64,000 nt of DNA from Fructilactobacillus sanfranciscensis DSM 20451 (GCF_001436035.1 NZ_AYYM01000002.1:84853-148852); one strand, 5' to 3'; positions 36,822 through 47,867 are shown, numbered from the stretch's first letter. Numbers and translations: made by a program. The notes: generated from the letters alone by a model not told the origin.

Positions 36822-36944
36822 ATGAAAGAAATGACATTAGCAACTGCCTACCGCATGCTTAAAAGTCCAAACAAACGGACTAAAAGCCGAGCATTGCGTG
36901 TAATTAAAAAAATAAATCTAACAAATAAAGCAAAAAACAGTTAA
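36822..36944 (+). CDS. 40-residue basic protein downstream of rpsN
   Basis: MKEMTLATAYRMLKSP with a basic second half (RTKSRALRVIKKI), about one quarter Lys/Arg. Site GGAGG is 8 bases before the ATG, which supports translation. From memory, proteins of this type (LATAYRxLKSPN...RALxII) are annotated as putative metal homeostasis proteins in lactobacilli and streptococci. The pairing with a zinc-type S14 would fit, but the function is not shown. Confidence 0.65.
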   Translation: MKEMTLATAYRMLKSPNKRTKSRALRVIKKINLTNKAKNS

Positions 36945-36968
36945 TCATTAAATTGATTAACTGTTTTT
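36933..36968. terminator. Bidirectional terminator between the rpsN unit and rarA
   Basis: 15-base arms (36933-36947 and 36954-36968), 6-base loop, with A and T runs at the outer ends; between convergent units. Confidence 0.85.
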
Positions 36969-38298
36969 ATTTTGGATCGTGTTCCAGATGCCATTGTTTT
37001 AAATAATTAAGTCGTTGTTTAAAAACGGTTTCTTTTCCTTGTTCTGAAGGTTCGTAATATTCGTGTCCCGTAATTTCTGGCGGATTTGTTTTCATTGCTG
37101 TTAATTTATCTTTTTCCCGTTGAGCCATTTTATATCCTTTTCCATAATTAAGATTTTTCATCAACTTAGTTGGTGCATTTCTAATTTGTAAAGGAACAGG
37201 TAAATTACCATATTTTTTCACGTCAGCAGCTGCTTTCTGGACTGCTTTGTCAATTGCATTTGATTTCGGTGCTAAAGCTAAATATACAGTGGCTTCAATA
37301 ATGGCATCGTCACAATCTGGCATACCAATTAACTTTATGGCCTCAGTTGCATTAATACAGACATTTAAAGCTTGTGGGTCAGCTAGTCCAACATCTTCAC
37401 TAGCAAATCGAACCAATCTCCGCATGATAAACATCGGATCTTCTCCGCCATCTAACATCCGACTTACCCAATAAACGGCAGAGTCAACGTCACTATTTCG
37501 TAAAGACTTATGCACCGCCGAAATAATATTATAGTGTTCTTCACCTTTTTTATCGTATAGCAATGATTTACGAGTAATTAGCTGTTGTAAATCTTCAAGA
37601 GTGATATCAACTTTTTTACCATCTTGCTTACCATTTTCCACGGCCATCTCTAAAGTATTTAAAGCCGATCGAGCATCCCCATTTGCAAACTCAGCAATTG
37701 CCATTAGATTATCTTCACTAATTTTGACTTCTAAGTCGCCGTATCCTCTTGGGCTATGAATTGCTTGTTTTAATAATTGAACAATCTCAGTAGCCGTTAA
37801 ACTTTTTAAAACGAAGACTTTACTTCGTGACAACAATGCTGAATTAATTTCAAAAGACGGATTTTCAGTGGTTGCCCCAATTAAAATAATGCTTCCATTT
37901 TCAACATAAGGTAGAAAAGAATCTTGTTGGGCTTTATTAAAACGATGAATTTCATCTACGAAAACGATGGTTTTTAACCCCATTTTTTTATTTTCGGCTG
38001 CTTCTTGCATAATTTTACGAACTTTAGTAATACTTGTTCCAACTGCACTAACACTAATAAAATTAGCATCCGTTTCATGAGCAATAATTTGAGCTAAAGT
38101 CGTTTTCCCCGTTCCAGGTGGTCCCCACAAAATTAAAGAAGCAATTTGATCATTTTCAATTAGATTTCTTAAAATGGTACCTTTTCCAATAATTTGCTGT
38201 TGCCCAATAAATTCATCTAAATTTACAGGACGAACCCGGCTCGCTAATGGTATTCCTTGATTATTTTCTTGATTTTTAAATAATGATTCTTGTTCCAT
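36967..38298 (-). CDS. rarA: Replication-associated recombination protein RarA (MgsA)
   Basis: 443 residues from the ATG at 38298. The GTG at 38307 overlaps the ribosome site AGGAGGTG and is not the start. AAA+ motifs: WGPPGTGKTT (Walker A), FVDEIHRFNKAQQD (Walker B), TTENPSFEI (sensor 1). The C-terminal part is the MgsA tetramer domain. It acts on stalled replication forks with RecA and SSB. Full length. Confidence 0.94.
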   Translation of the reverse strand: MEQESLFKNQENNQGIPLASRVRPVNLDEFIGQQQIIGKGTILRNLIENDQIASLILWGPPGTGKTTLAQIIAHETDANFISVSAVGTSITKVRKIMQEAAENKKMGLKTIVFVDEIHRFNKAQQDSFLPYVENGSIILIGATTENPSFEINSALLSRSKVFVLKSLTATEIVQLLKQAIHSPRGYGDLEVKISEDNLMAIAEFANGDARSALNTLEMAVENGKQDGKKVDITLEDLQQLITRKSLLYDKKGEEHYNIISAVHKSLRNSDVDSAVYWVSRMLDGGEDPMFIMRRLVRFASEDVGLADPQALNVCINATEAIKLIGMPDCDDAIIEATVYLALAPKSNAIDKAVQKAAADVKKYGNLPVPLQIRNAPTKLMKNLNYGKGYKMAQREKDKLTAMKTNPPEITGHEYYEPSEQGKETVFKQRLNYLKQWHLEHDPK

Positions 38299-38321
38299 TA
38301 TCTTCACCTCCTATATAAATA

Positions 38322-38351
38322 AGGCTGGAAACCAAATTGATTTTCCAGCCT
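38322..38351 (-). terminator. Terminator after the GH13 pseudogene
   Basis: 10-bp hairpin (38342-38351 with 38322-38331), with a short A/T tail on the minus strand. Confidence 0.55.
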
Positions 38352-38360
38352 CTTTTAAAT

Positions 38361-40067
<1,707 letters not shown>

Positions 40068-40084
40068 TTATCCTATTCAAACAC

Positions 40085-40121
40085 AAAAGAGCCTTTCTAG
40101 CAATACTAGAAAGACTCTTTT
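40085..40121 (-). terminator. Terminator after pgi
   Basis: Long imperfect hairpin (8 bp upper stem 40093-40113 region, 7 bp lower stem), followed by TTTT on the minus strand. Confidence 0.75.
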
Positions 40122-40130
40122 TATTACAAC

Positions 40131-41486
40131 TTATTTTTTTAATTCTTTATTTAACTTTTCAGCTAATTCTTCAAAGCCTGGTTTACCAAGTAAAGCAAAC
40201 ATATTTTTCTTGTAAGCTTCTACACCTGGTTGGTTAAATGGGTTAATTCCATTTAAGTAGCCAGAAATTCCAACTGCCACTTCAAAGAAGTAGATCAAGT
40301 AGCCTAAACTGTATTCAGATTCATCAGGAACTTCAACAGTCATAACCGGAACTCCACCATCGTTATGAGCTAACACAACTCCTTCATAAGCTTTATCGTT
40401 AACTTCATTCATTGATTGACCTTTAAGGTAATTCAAACCATCAAGATTTTCTTTATCCATAGGAATTTCAACGTTGTAAGGTGGTTGTTTAACCTTAATC
40501 ACTGTTTCAAAGAGATTACGTAATCCTTCTTGAATGTATTGACCTAATGAATGTAAATCAGTTGTAAAGTTAGCTGAAGATGGGTAAATACCTTTTTGGT
40601 CTTTACCTTCTGATTCACCCATTAATTGCTTCCACCATTCAGAAAACATCCGAAGATTTGGTTCGTAGTTTTCACATAATTCAGTAACATATCCTTTACG
40701 ATATAAAATGTTACGAATTGCAGCATAACGATAAGCATCATTTTTAGTTAAATCTGTATCAACGTAATCTTTAGATGCATCATCGGCACCCTTCATTAAT
40801 TGATCAATATCAGCACCAGTTGCTGCAATTGGAAGTAATCCAACTGGAGTTAAAACAGAGAAACGTCCACCAACTCCATCAGGAATAACAAATGATTCAT
40901 AACCTTCTGCTTCTACTTCAGTTCGTAAAGCACCACACTTTGCATCAGTAGTTGCATAAATTCTTTTATCTGCTTCTTCTTTACCATATTTACTGATTAA
41001 TTTTTCTTTGAAAATTCTAAAAGCAATCGAAGGTTCAGTTGTCGTACCTGATTTTGAAATAATATTAACTGAAAAATCTTTATCACCGATAAAACCTTCA
41101 AGTTCGTGCAAGTAAGATGCACTTAAGGAGTTACCCGCAAAGACAACTTGAACGCCACCTTTACGTTCTGCTTTAGATTTAGCATTGTAAAAATCACCTT
41201 GTAAAAAGTCAATTGCTGATTTAGCTCCAAGATATGATCCACCAATTCCAATCACAACTAATACTTCAGAATCATTTTGGATTTTTTTAGCAGCTGCTTT
41301 GATTCGAGCAAATTCTTCTTTATTATAATCATTTGGTAAATGTAACCAATCACGAAAATCTGCTCCTGCACCAGTACCTTCACGTAATTCTGTGTTTGCA
41401 GCATTTACCATTGCTTGCATTTCTGGAACTTCGTTTTCGTGAACAAATTTGCTTACTTTTGAATCATCAAATTTAATATAAGCCAT
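40131..41486 (-). CDS. pgi: Glucose-6-phosphate isomerase
   Basis: 451 residues, the normal short Gram-positive form. Family motifs: [29 protein letters not shown] and the catalytic region GQYIQEGLR with the C-terminal helix [17 protein letters not shown]. It interconverts glucose-6-P and fructose-6-P. 24 bases downstream of the fructokinase pseudogene and transcribed from the same cre-controlled promoter. In a heterofermenter it would link fructose-6-P to the phosphoketolase route and cell-wall precursors. Confidence 0.97.
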   Translation of the reverse strand: MAYIKFDDSKVSKFVHENEVPEMQAMVNAANTELREGTGAGADFRDWLHLPNDYNKEEFARIKAAAKKIQNDSEVLVVIGIGGSYLGAKSAIDFLQGDFYNAKSKAERKGGVQVVFAGNSLSASYLHELEGFIGDKDFSVNIISKSGTTTEPSIAFRIFKEKLISKYGKEEADKRIYATTDAKCGALRTEVEAEGYESFVIPDGVGGRFSVLTPVGLLPIAATGADIDQLMKGADDASKDYVDTDLTKNDAYRYAAIRNILYRKGYVTELCENYEPNLRMFSEWWKQLMGESEGKDQKGIYPSSANFTTDLHSLGQYIQEGLRNLFETVIKVKQPPYNVEIPMDKENLDGLNYLKGQSMNEVNDKAYEGVVLAHNDGGVPVMTVEVPDESEYSLGYLIYFFEVAVGISGYLNGINPFNQPGVEAYKKNMFALLGKPGFEELAEKLNKELKK

Positions 41487-41510
41487 TATCTATCATTCTC
41501 CTAAAATAAA

Positions 41511-42213
41511 TTAAATATTATCTTTTTCGTCAAGAGCTTTCTTAGCAAGGACAAAGTCCCCAAAAGTAGCTGAACCGTTATGAGCAATTTCTGGAGCAGT
41601 AATGTATTTTTCAAGTGAACCAACACTGAGGTAATTGTTAAACAATAGCGTAAATTGTGCTCTTACCTTAGCAATGAATTCTGGGGTACATACTCCACCA
41701 CCTAAAACAACTTTGTTTGGTCTAAATGTAACTGTTAAATCTACAACAGCTTGTGCTACGTAGTAAGCAATAATGTTCCATTTAGGATCATTAATAGGAG
41801 TTTGACGACCTTCAATACCATCACGTGCTTCGAAAGTAGGACCTGAAGCAACTCCTTCTAAACAGTCACCATGCCAAGGACAAATACCCTTAAAATCTAA
41901 ATCATCACGATGACGTTTTACTTTGATATGACCAAATTCTGGTGTACCCATTACACCTAAGAAATCAATGTTACTCCAACCCTTTTTAGGTGTTTTAATA
42001 ATCCATCCGTAGGTTTCAGAATTTTTATCAACATCAATTGGTCCAAAAGAAGCAATCCCAAAAGCATCGATATCAAATTTCTTAAAATATCTAATTACTT
42101 TTGCTAAAGTTTCATCTGGAGTTGTAGTTGGAAATTGAGTTTGGTCAATCACGTTAAAGTTTTCGTCACCAACTGCACAAACAAACTTAGTTCCACCTGC
42201 TTCCATATAACAT
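41511..42213 (-). pseudogene. ROK-family fructokinase with 5' frameshift and internal deletion
   Basis: The frame now opens at 42206 as MEAGGTKFVCAVGDEN and gives 231 residues, while fructokinases have about 290. The upstream ATG at 42213, well spaced from AGGAGG, reads MLYGSRWN then stop; the family reads MLYGSIEAGGTKF, so 8 bases between two GAAGC repeats were lost. Inside, NIDFLG jumps directly to MGTPEFGH, which removes roughly 50-60 residues carrying the catalytic Asp (TDVN) and the GTGIGAG phosphate loop. The zinc motif (GH, KRH, CPWHGDC) remains. An active kinase is not possible. Confidence 0.88.
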
Positions 42214-42254
42214 ACTATCGTCCTCCTCGGAATAATTACTTATTAAGTGACTAT

Positions 42255-42283
42255 ATTATAATTCTTACTGAAACCGTTTTCAA
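42255..42283 (-). promoter_or_regulatory. Promoter of the fructokinase-pgi unit
   Basis: TTGAAA (42278-42283), 17 bases, TATAAT (42255-42260) on the minus strand. Confidence 0.8.
42269..42282. promoter_or_regulatory. CcpA-binding cre site
   Basis: TGAAACCGTTTTCA (minus: TGAAAACGGTTTCA) fits the cre consensus TGWAANCGNTNWCA at every position. It covers the -35 element and part of the spacer, so CcpA binding should repress. Confidence 0.8.
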
Positions 42284-42331
42284 CGATTTTATAATCATTT
42301 TAAAAAGTACTTTATTTCACAAAGCACACCA

Positions 42332-43507
42332 TTATTTTTGTAATTTAAGCCAAAGTGCTTTGAATGGTGATTGTTTGGTGTATTCACGATCAAATGGGAA
42401 GTCAGCTGGTGCTTTAAAACCTTCTTTTTCACTGTATTTGTGTTTAGAATTCATCAAAGCTTTTTGTACCCCGCTACGGAAATCACGTAAATTAATACTG
42501 TTAGATTGAGTAGCTACGAAAACATCAGCTTCTTTATTAGCTAAAGTAAAGACTTGGGTAAGTAAACTAGTTAAATCTTTGCGAATGTTAAAGTTACCTT
42601 TTTTACTTCTCATAAAGGCGGGAAGATTAATGGTAATTAAATCAAAGCGAAGATTGTGTTTGTTAGCATAGTCTAAAAAACCACGTAAATCCATGCTACG
42701 AACCGTTTGTGAATCAGTTGCAATGTTGTTAGCTACAAATTCTCCAACTAAATCTGATTTAGCCCGTTTACTTTGGTCAACATCTTCCGTTTCAGTACTT
42801 CCACCAGTGATTGCAGCTGAAACAAATCCGGTTTGATCAAAAAGTAAGTTCAAAACTAATTTGTATTGAGCATTCTTCTTAACTTGTTTACGTACATCAC
42901 GATAAATTAAGTCAAGTCCAGTTTTGGTTGCTCCATCAAGGTGAATTGGATAAACAGTTCCATCTTCAACAATGGTTTTAAATTCTTGCGGATTTGGTGC
43001 AATTCCATTAATGGGACGAATGGTACTACCATTTTCAAAGTGCTTAACGTCATAAACGTTGTTGTAACTGTCCAAATTATCAACAATCGCTGGGACTAAC
43101 ATCCGACGATGGTTATAAGTTCCTTCATTTTCCCAGCTAATTACAATTTCACCATCATAATTATCAACTGTAATTCCGCCAAGACCATCGCCTTGTCCGT
43201 TAAACAATCGATATGTAGAACTACTTAATCCTTGTAATGCCTTTCGCTTATTGAAAGCTGCACTAAACAAATGACTGAAAAAGTTATCGTTGATAGTTTG
43301 ATTTTCTTTACGACTCAAAATCCAACCAATTCCATTTCCTTCTTTAGCTAAATAGGCACTGGCAACAAAGTGTCCACCTTTCATCAAGGCCACAAATTCA
43401 CCATTATTGGTAAAATCGTCTTCATTAACTAAATCTTTTAAACTAATTTGTGGATAGCCACCTTCAAATTTACTAGCAGCTGATCCGGTAATTTCTATTT
43501 CTCGCAT
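42332..43507 (-). CDS. RlmI-like class I rRNA methyltransferase with divergent motifs
   Basis: 391 residues with the architecture of the YwbD/RlmI family (23S rRNA m5C1962): an N-terminal PUA domain (about 1-75), a central EEHAD-like region, and a Rossmann methyltransferase domain from about residue 185. Where active members have GLFLDQR, VLNLFSYTGGF and a DPPSF catalytic loop, this protein has GLDLIYRDVR, VLNLLFDQTGF and INLPAFMRSKKG. The frame is open over its whole length. It may be a changed or inactive paralogue. Confidence 0.75.
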   Translation of the reverse strand: MREIEITGSAASKFEGGYPQISLKDLVNEDDFTNNGEFVALMKGGHFVASAYLAKEGNGIGWILSRKENQTINDNFFSHLFSAAFNKRKALQGLSSSTYRLFNGQGDGLGGITVDNYDGEIVISWENEGTYNHRRMLVPAIVDNLDSYNNVYDVKHFENGSTIRPINGIAPNPQEFKTIVEDGTVYPIHLDGATKTGLDLIYRDVRKQVKKNAQYKLVLNLLFDQTGFVSAAITGGSTETEDVDQSKRAKSDLVGEFVANNIATDSQTVRSMDLRGFLDYANKHNLRFDLITINLPAFMRSKKGNFNIRKDLTSLLTQVFTLANKEADVFVATQSNSINLRDFRSGVQKALMNSKHKYSEKEGFKAPADFPFDREYTKQSPFKALWLKLQK

Positions 43508-43625
43508 AATTTCTCCTTTTTCTAAAAAAACTGTTACTTCTATTGTAACTGGAAATGAGTAGAAATAGTAGGAAGTCTGCTCTAATGATATAATTATTTT
43601 AAAAATTGAAACGAGGAATTTTTAA

Positions 43626-44399
43626 ATGTATAAATATTTAGTATTTTTTGATTTGGATTCTACTTTATTCGATGCTAATTCAAAAGTTAATGATGAAGTG
43701 GCCAATGCCATGGATGAAATCAGAGCAAATGGTGGCTTACCAGTGATTGCAACTGGGAGAACATTATACGAAATTCCAGATACACTGGCCAAAACAAAAA
43801 TTAATACCGTGGTTGCCTCAAATGGTGATTATGGAATGTTTGAAAACCACGAACTTTTTCATCGTGTAATTAATCCACAAACAATTGATGAATTGATAGA
43901 ATTTGCTAATCAACACGGTAATTCGGTTACGATGCTTGATCAAAATGGAAAAGGATCTTCTGCTCATGATCACCTTTTATTGGACGCTTGTGCTCGAGTT
44001 CATGCTCCTGTTCCTAAACTGGTCAAAAGAGACTATTGGCATGATCGCCCAATTGATATGATGTTTGTAACTAACAAAGATTTAGATGATGTATACATAA
44101 GTAAGTTTGGAGATCGTTTAACCTTTTTCCGTAACTCACCTTTCAGCATTGATATTGTGGACCATAATGCTTCTAAAGCAACTGGAATTAAAACTTTAAT
44201 TGAAAAAGCTAATTTAAAAGGAATTCCTACTTATGCTTTTGGTGACGGAAATAATGATATTCCGATGTTGGACTATGTCGATCATCCAATTGTAATGGGC
44301 AATGGTTTAGATAATGTCAAAGAACATGCTGAATTTGTGACAACTGATAATACTAATCATGGAATTGTCAAAGGATTAAAGCATTTCAATTTAATTTAA
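43626..44399 (+). CDS. HAD-superfamily phosphatase, Cof type
   Basis: 257 residues, HAD class IIB. Motif I FFDLDSTLFDA (residues 8-18), motif II in VIATGRT near 41, motif IV AFGDGNNDIPML near 213. These cytosolic enzymes dephosphorylate sugar phosphates or flavin/pyridoxal phosphates; the substrate is not readable. An extended -10 (TGATATAAT, 43586-43594) lies upstream. It ends just before the tmRNA promoter. Confidence 0.88.
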   Translation: MYKYLVFFDLDSTLFDANSKVNDEVANAMDEIRANGGLPVIATGRTLYEIPDTLAKTKINTVVASNGDYGMFENHELFHRVINPQTIDELIEFANQHGNSVTMLDQNGKGSSAHDHLLLDACARVHAPVPKLVKRDYWHDRPIDMMFVTNKDLDDVYISKFGDRLTFFRNSPFSIDIVDHNASKATGIKTLIEKANLKGIPTYAFGDGNNDIPMLDYVDHPIVMGNGLDNVKEHAEFVTTDNTNHGIVKGLKHFNLI

Positions 44400-44409
44400 A
44401 TGATAGATA

Positions 44410-44418
44410 TGTTATAAT
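44410..44418 (+). promoter_or_regulatory. Extended -10 promoter of ssrA
   Basis: TGTTATAAT at 44410-44418, 17 bases before the tmRNA 5' end, a few bases after the stop codon of the HAD phosphatase gene. Confidence 0.65.
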
Positions 44419-44434
44419 TTAGTTCATATCTATC

Positions 44435-44800
44435 GGGGTCGTTATGGATTCGACGGGTATGGTTCGTGCCTGAACTGCACTTCGTACTGCGATGCGTTAA
44501 ATCGTCCAGTTTAATTATAACTGCAAAAAATAATAACAATTCTTACGCCTTAGCTGCCTAATAAGTAGTCGACGTAGATCCAACTAATCTTGTCCATGGA
44601 TTAGATTTGGGTCCTAAATTAAATGGACTTACGCTTTTATACTCCCATCTGAAGTATGAAGAAGAGATTAACCAGATTAGCTTTTCATATTAGCCTTGAT
44701 TAATGGCGTCATGATTAGTGAAACTTAAATGATTAGTCTATGAGTGTAGACGTTCAGGTGGCGACATACTCGGACGCGGGTTCAAATCCCGCCGACTCCA
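44435..44800 (+). ncRNA. ssrA: tmRNA (transfer-messenger RNA)
   Basis: The 5' end GGGGTCGTTATGGATTCGAC and the 3' tRNA-like part with GGTTCAAATCC and CGACTCC pair as an acceptor stem. The tag frame starts at GCA (44523) and reads A-KNNNNSYALAA, ending with TAA at 44559-44561. It rescues stalled ribosomes and marks the products for proteolysis. Discriminator A at 44800; CCA is not encoded. The 3' part is a common phage integration site and phage remnants follow. Confidence 0.96.
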
Positions 44801-44813
44801 TTTTTAACATCTT

Positions 44814-44858
44814 GCCTATTATTATTGACGCTTGAAACGTTGATATAATAGGCTTTTT
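44814..44858 (+). terminator. tmRNA terminator
   Basis: 9-bp outer stem GCCTATTAT/ATAATAGGC (44814-44822, 44845-44853) followed by TTTTT. Confidence 0.8.
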
Positions 44859-45828
44859 ATTTTCCTTGATACTCATATAAGGTTATTAAATGCCATGAAA
44901 TAGCATTCACTTTTACAAATAAAAAAAGCAATTCGGAATATACTGAACTGCTTAACATAATTTAAAAAATAATTTAATATGACCTTTTGGGTTGGCGTTT
45001 TGAACATCACTATTAATGTAGTGGTGTTCTTTTTATTATATCATCCGCGATCGTTTCAAATGACAATGTAAATACACCAATCTAATTAGTTTGCTCTACA
45101 TTCTTTAATCAGATTAGCCCAGATAGTCAATATAACGGCATTCTTGCTCTACATTTTCTATACGTTGGCTTTTAAGACAATCGCGGATGTACTCACTGAT
45201 TAATTAAATGGAACACTTGCCATAGATCATAGCAATCAACATAAACGGATGCTACACGTCAGATTGCTTCCCTTGGTGTCGTGTTCTGCTAGTTCCTTAA
45301 TATGTTAAGTCTTGATAGGTTATTGAGTTATCTCTGAAATGGTTGACACCATGTTTAATGTTGGTTTTTCCACACTTAAACCGTTTTTTTGACTTATTTT
45401 GTCTGTATTAGGCGTTTTTATGTAAGTTTTTGACTAGTTAAGCTGCTTAAAACAATTATGTATGTTGGAAGCCTTAGGGGTGTCCGTTTTGTTCATTCCT
45501 TTAGCTCGCATCATAGCAAGTTGTTTATGTTTGATATTTGTTTGATTATTTCCCAATCACTGTTATATCAATGGTTTTTACGTTTGATTTATGATTGATA
45601 TAGCAATTTAAATAAAAATACCCCCGCCCTCTTTTTCAACCAAGGGGAGCACGCACACAGTCTGATTTTCTTAAAAGCAAGAAAATTGAAATTTTTTTAT
45701 AGGGGGGGTCAAAAATAAAAATGCCGTTAAATCAACGTTTACGGGAAAGGAGAAGTCTAAAAGTATATGTCAAACAAAGCACAAAAAAATAAAATTCTAA
45801 CGAACCGGCCGCCTTATTATTTAAAATC
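44859..45828. other. Degenerate non-coding region downstream of tmRNA
   Basis: About 970 bases with no reading frame I can support. It holds a minus-strand hairpin with T run at about 44924-44955 and a plus-strand terminator-like hairpin at 45001-45036 (GAACATCACTA/TAGTGGTGTTC, then TTTTT). Around 45690 there is a run of seven G next to an A/T-rich stretch. It looks like prophage or plasmid debris; no integrase and no second copy of the tmRNA 3' end was found. Confidence 0.5.
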
Positions 45829-46014
45829 TTACGCAGCGTCTTCGTTACGGTTGCCATTAGGCTTACTTGTGGGCATGTCTGTTATGATTGGCGATTGTAA
45901 TTGGCTTGCTGATATACCGCAGATATCCATTAATCTTTGCAAGTTATATCTAAGGTAACGCCGTACATTCTTTTTTGTCTTTGTTTCGTCTATTTCTTCG
46001 AATAAATCAAACAT
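45829..46014 (-). pseudogene. ArpU-like phage regulator, remnant
   Basis: 61 residues: FEEIDETKTKKNVRRYLRYNL, then SPIITDMPTSKPNGNRNED. The KTxxNVRRxL start and SPxxxDMPxS..GNxNED pattern are those of ArpU-family late-gene regulators of Gram-positive phages, which are about 130-150 residues long. Only the N-terminal part is left and a stop follows. The call rests on short motifs. Confidence 0.5.
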
Positions 46015-46398
46015 ACTAAACCACCAATCTATTAATCTTTGAATTTAACGGATGCTATTATTTACTCATATTCTGCCGTTTAAAGGCTTTTAATCAATCA
46101 TAGTATAAATGCCAGTTACATAACTAAATTACATCAACTTTAAAGAAATCAACCAAATCTGGATAGCCTAGCAGTATTGCATTAAAAACAATCTTGAATT
46201 AGTAGGTATTAACTAGGGTTGACGTTTCAACTGATTAAATCAGCAATTTATTAATAGCTATTGCATTTCTTTGCTTTTGTTTCATCGTTGCAACGCTTTT
46301 AATATTGTTGCATGTAACAACACAACTAAACCAAAAATACACCTGATCTAAAAACAGATGTATTCTAGCTTTTATTATTTTAATTATACCAAATATAA
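46015..46398. other. Non-coding stretch between phage remnants
   Basis: About 380 bases with no supported gene. It contains the terminator listed at 46333-46363; otherwise I see nothing. Confidence 0.5.
46333..46363 (-). terminator. Terminator after the terminase remnant
   Basis: 9-bp stem with wobble (46355-46363 with 46337-46345) followed by TTTTT on the minus strand. Confidence 0.7.
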
Positions 46399-46811
46399 TT
46401 ATCTATCTTGGTTGTCGTTCCTTACTCCTTGCGTTATTGCAGATAGCAACTTTTCTACTGCTGAAATATTGTTATTCTCATCATCTGAATTATTAAAATA
46501 CTTGTATAAACGTTCTTTAGCTTTGTCACTGTCTTTTAGCTTAACGGTAGTTATTCCATTACCGCTTGTAACTTTATCAATTACGCTTGGGTCTACTTCA
46601 TCCGACGATTTTAAATATACGTTGGTTTCGTGTGAGATTATCTGATTACCATTTTTATCTAGTCTAGGCTTACCAAATTCATCTAATAACGGCACATCGT
46701 AGCTCTTCCAATTAACAACATCGCCAATGTTAGCAAAAGCAATCTTTGCATCATCTTTTACTAGATCTATTAAATTTAAAATTAAGTCATTCTCTTGGCG
46801 GGTTTTGTATT
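46399..46811 (-). pseudogene. Phage terminase small subunit, C-terminal part
   Basis: From the IS junction the frame reads KYKTRQENDLILNLID and continues with FANIGDVVNWKS, TNVYLKSSDEVDPSVIDKV and VKLKDSDKAKERLYKYF, the conserved C-terminal half of Terminase_2-type small subunits, which bind phage DNA at the packaging site. It is separated from its start (47868-48041) by the IS30 element. Joining the two parts without one TSD copy restores the frame. Confidence 0.85.
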
Positions 46812-47867
46812 TGGCAGATTGCAAGAAATAACTTGAACGAATTTAGTGATGTAGATTAAGCAAGAAGATCTCGATTGGTGTATGCCAATTAAGACATTTA
46901 AGTGGCCGTGAATTCAGATACCAATTGATTTGAACCAGTTGGTAATCACTTAGTTCTTCAATGGCTTGTCCCTTGGGAATAAACCGTCGCAAAACTCGGT
47001 TACGGTTCTCATTACTACCGCGTTCATGTGGTGAATAAGCATGGGCAAAATAAACCTGAGTACCTGTTAGCTGTTCAATTGTCTGGTAGTTAGCGAACTC
47101 TTTACCATGATCCACAGTAAGCGTCTTGAGCTTGTTTTGAAGTTGACTAGCTAGTTCAAGTACGGCTTGAGTCATGGACTGACTGTCGCAACCATGGAGC
47201 CGTTTAACAATTGTCAGGCTACTTTTACGCTCCACAAAAGTAGCCACAGCTTGACCTTTACGTTTACCAGAAAGTACGGTATCAGCTTCAAAGTGACCGA
47301 ATTCCTGGCGAGTTTCGACTTTATGAGGACGCTTCTCAATTGAGCGGCCGTGACTGAACGTACCACGCTTTTCTTTAGCACGATGACGACGAATTCCATG
47401 ATCAGGCAAATCGGGTAGCTGTACATCAAGCCATCCTTGATCAATCCAGTTATAGACCGTCTTGTAGGCAATCCCCACCACATGGGCAACTTGTTCAGGG
47501 GACCACTTCTGGACTTGAATCTTTTCCTCGATCAAGTGTTTAAGGTTTTTAGTAAGCGAAGACTTTCGCCCCCGTTGACTAACCTTTCGTTCAAAGTAAG
47601 TTTGCGCTAGCTCAGCCTGGTACTCACCATTTAGTCGGTGAAGTTCGTTAAAGATGGTGGTCTTACTAAAGTCTAAGTAGTTAGCGATGTATCGCAAGGA
47701 ACGTCCTTCATTATAAAGCGTTTCAATGACAACACGGTTCTGGAATGATAAAATAGTGGTGCTCATCAAGGTCCTTCTTTCTAATGGATTGTGTGGTAAC
47801 GCCATTAAAGACCTTGATGTTTTTCTCTGTCCACTTAAATGTTCAACTTAAATTTTACAATCTGCCA
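46812..47867 (-). mobile_element. IS30-family insertion sequence, complete
   Basis: 1056 bases. Both ends start TGGCAGATTG and form imperfect inverted repeats of about 26 bases (GGCAGATTGYAARAWWTAASTTGAAC). It is flanked by a 2-base duplication, TT at 46810-46811 and 47868-47869 (plus strand), the short target duplication typical of IS30. It carries one transposase gene and interrupts a phage terminase gene. Confidence 0.88.
46843..47766 (-). CDS. IS30-family transposase
   Basis: 307 residues from the ATG at 47766 (MSTTILSFQNRV); the frame extends to 47805, but AAAGGA is just before 47766. An N-terminal helix-turn-helix (RSLRYIANYLDFSKTTIFNELHRL) is followed by the DDE core: HFEADTV, LTVDHGKEFANY and ENRNRVLRRFIPKG. 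Intact and probably active. Codon use is less A/T-rich than in the host genes. Confidence 0.92.
   Translation of the reverse strand: MSTTILSFQNRVVIETLYNEGRSLRYIANYLDFSKTTIFNELHRLNGEYQAELAQTYFERKVSQRGRKSSLTKNLKHLIEEKIQVQKWSPEQVAHVVGIAYKTVYNWIDQGWLDVQLPDLPDHGIRRHRAKEKRGTFSHGRSIEKRPHKVETRQEFGHFEADTVLSGKRKGQAVATFVERKSSLTIVKRLHGCDSQSMTQAVLELASQLQNKLKTLTVDHGKEFANYQTIEQLTGTQVYFAHAYSPHERGSNENRNRVLRRFIPKGQAIEELSDYQLVQINWYLNSRPLKCLNWHTPIEIFLLNLHH

Noticed and set aside
41511..42206. Active 231-residue fructokinase
   Set aside because: The frame lacks the catalytic Asp and phosphate loop, and the natural start codon is out of frame.
45680..45720. Run of seven G beside an A/T-rich stretch as a phage cos site or plasmid origin
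   Set aside because: No repeats, nick-site consensus or replication gene nearby; too little to support a call.
45767..45958. Plus-strand frame of 63 codons in the phage remnant region
   Set aside because: It is antisense to the ArpU-like remnant, whose motifs are recognisable; the plus-strand product has no recognisable features.
46358..46645. 95-codon plus-strand frame
   Set aside because: It is antisense to the terminase C-terminal fragment and has no ribosome site.
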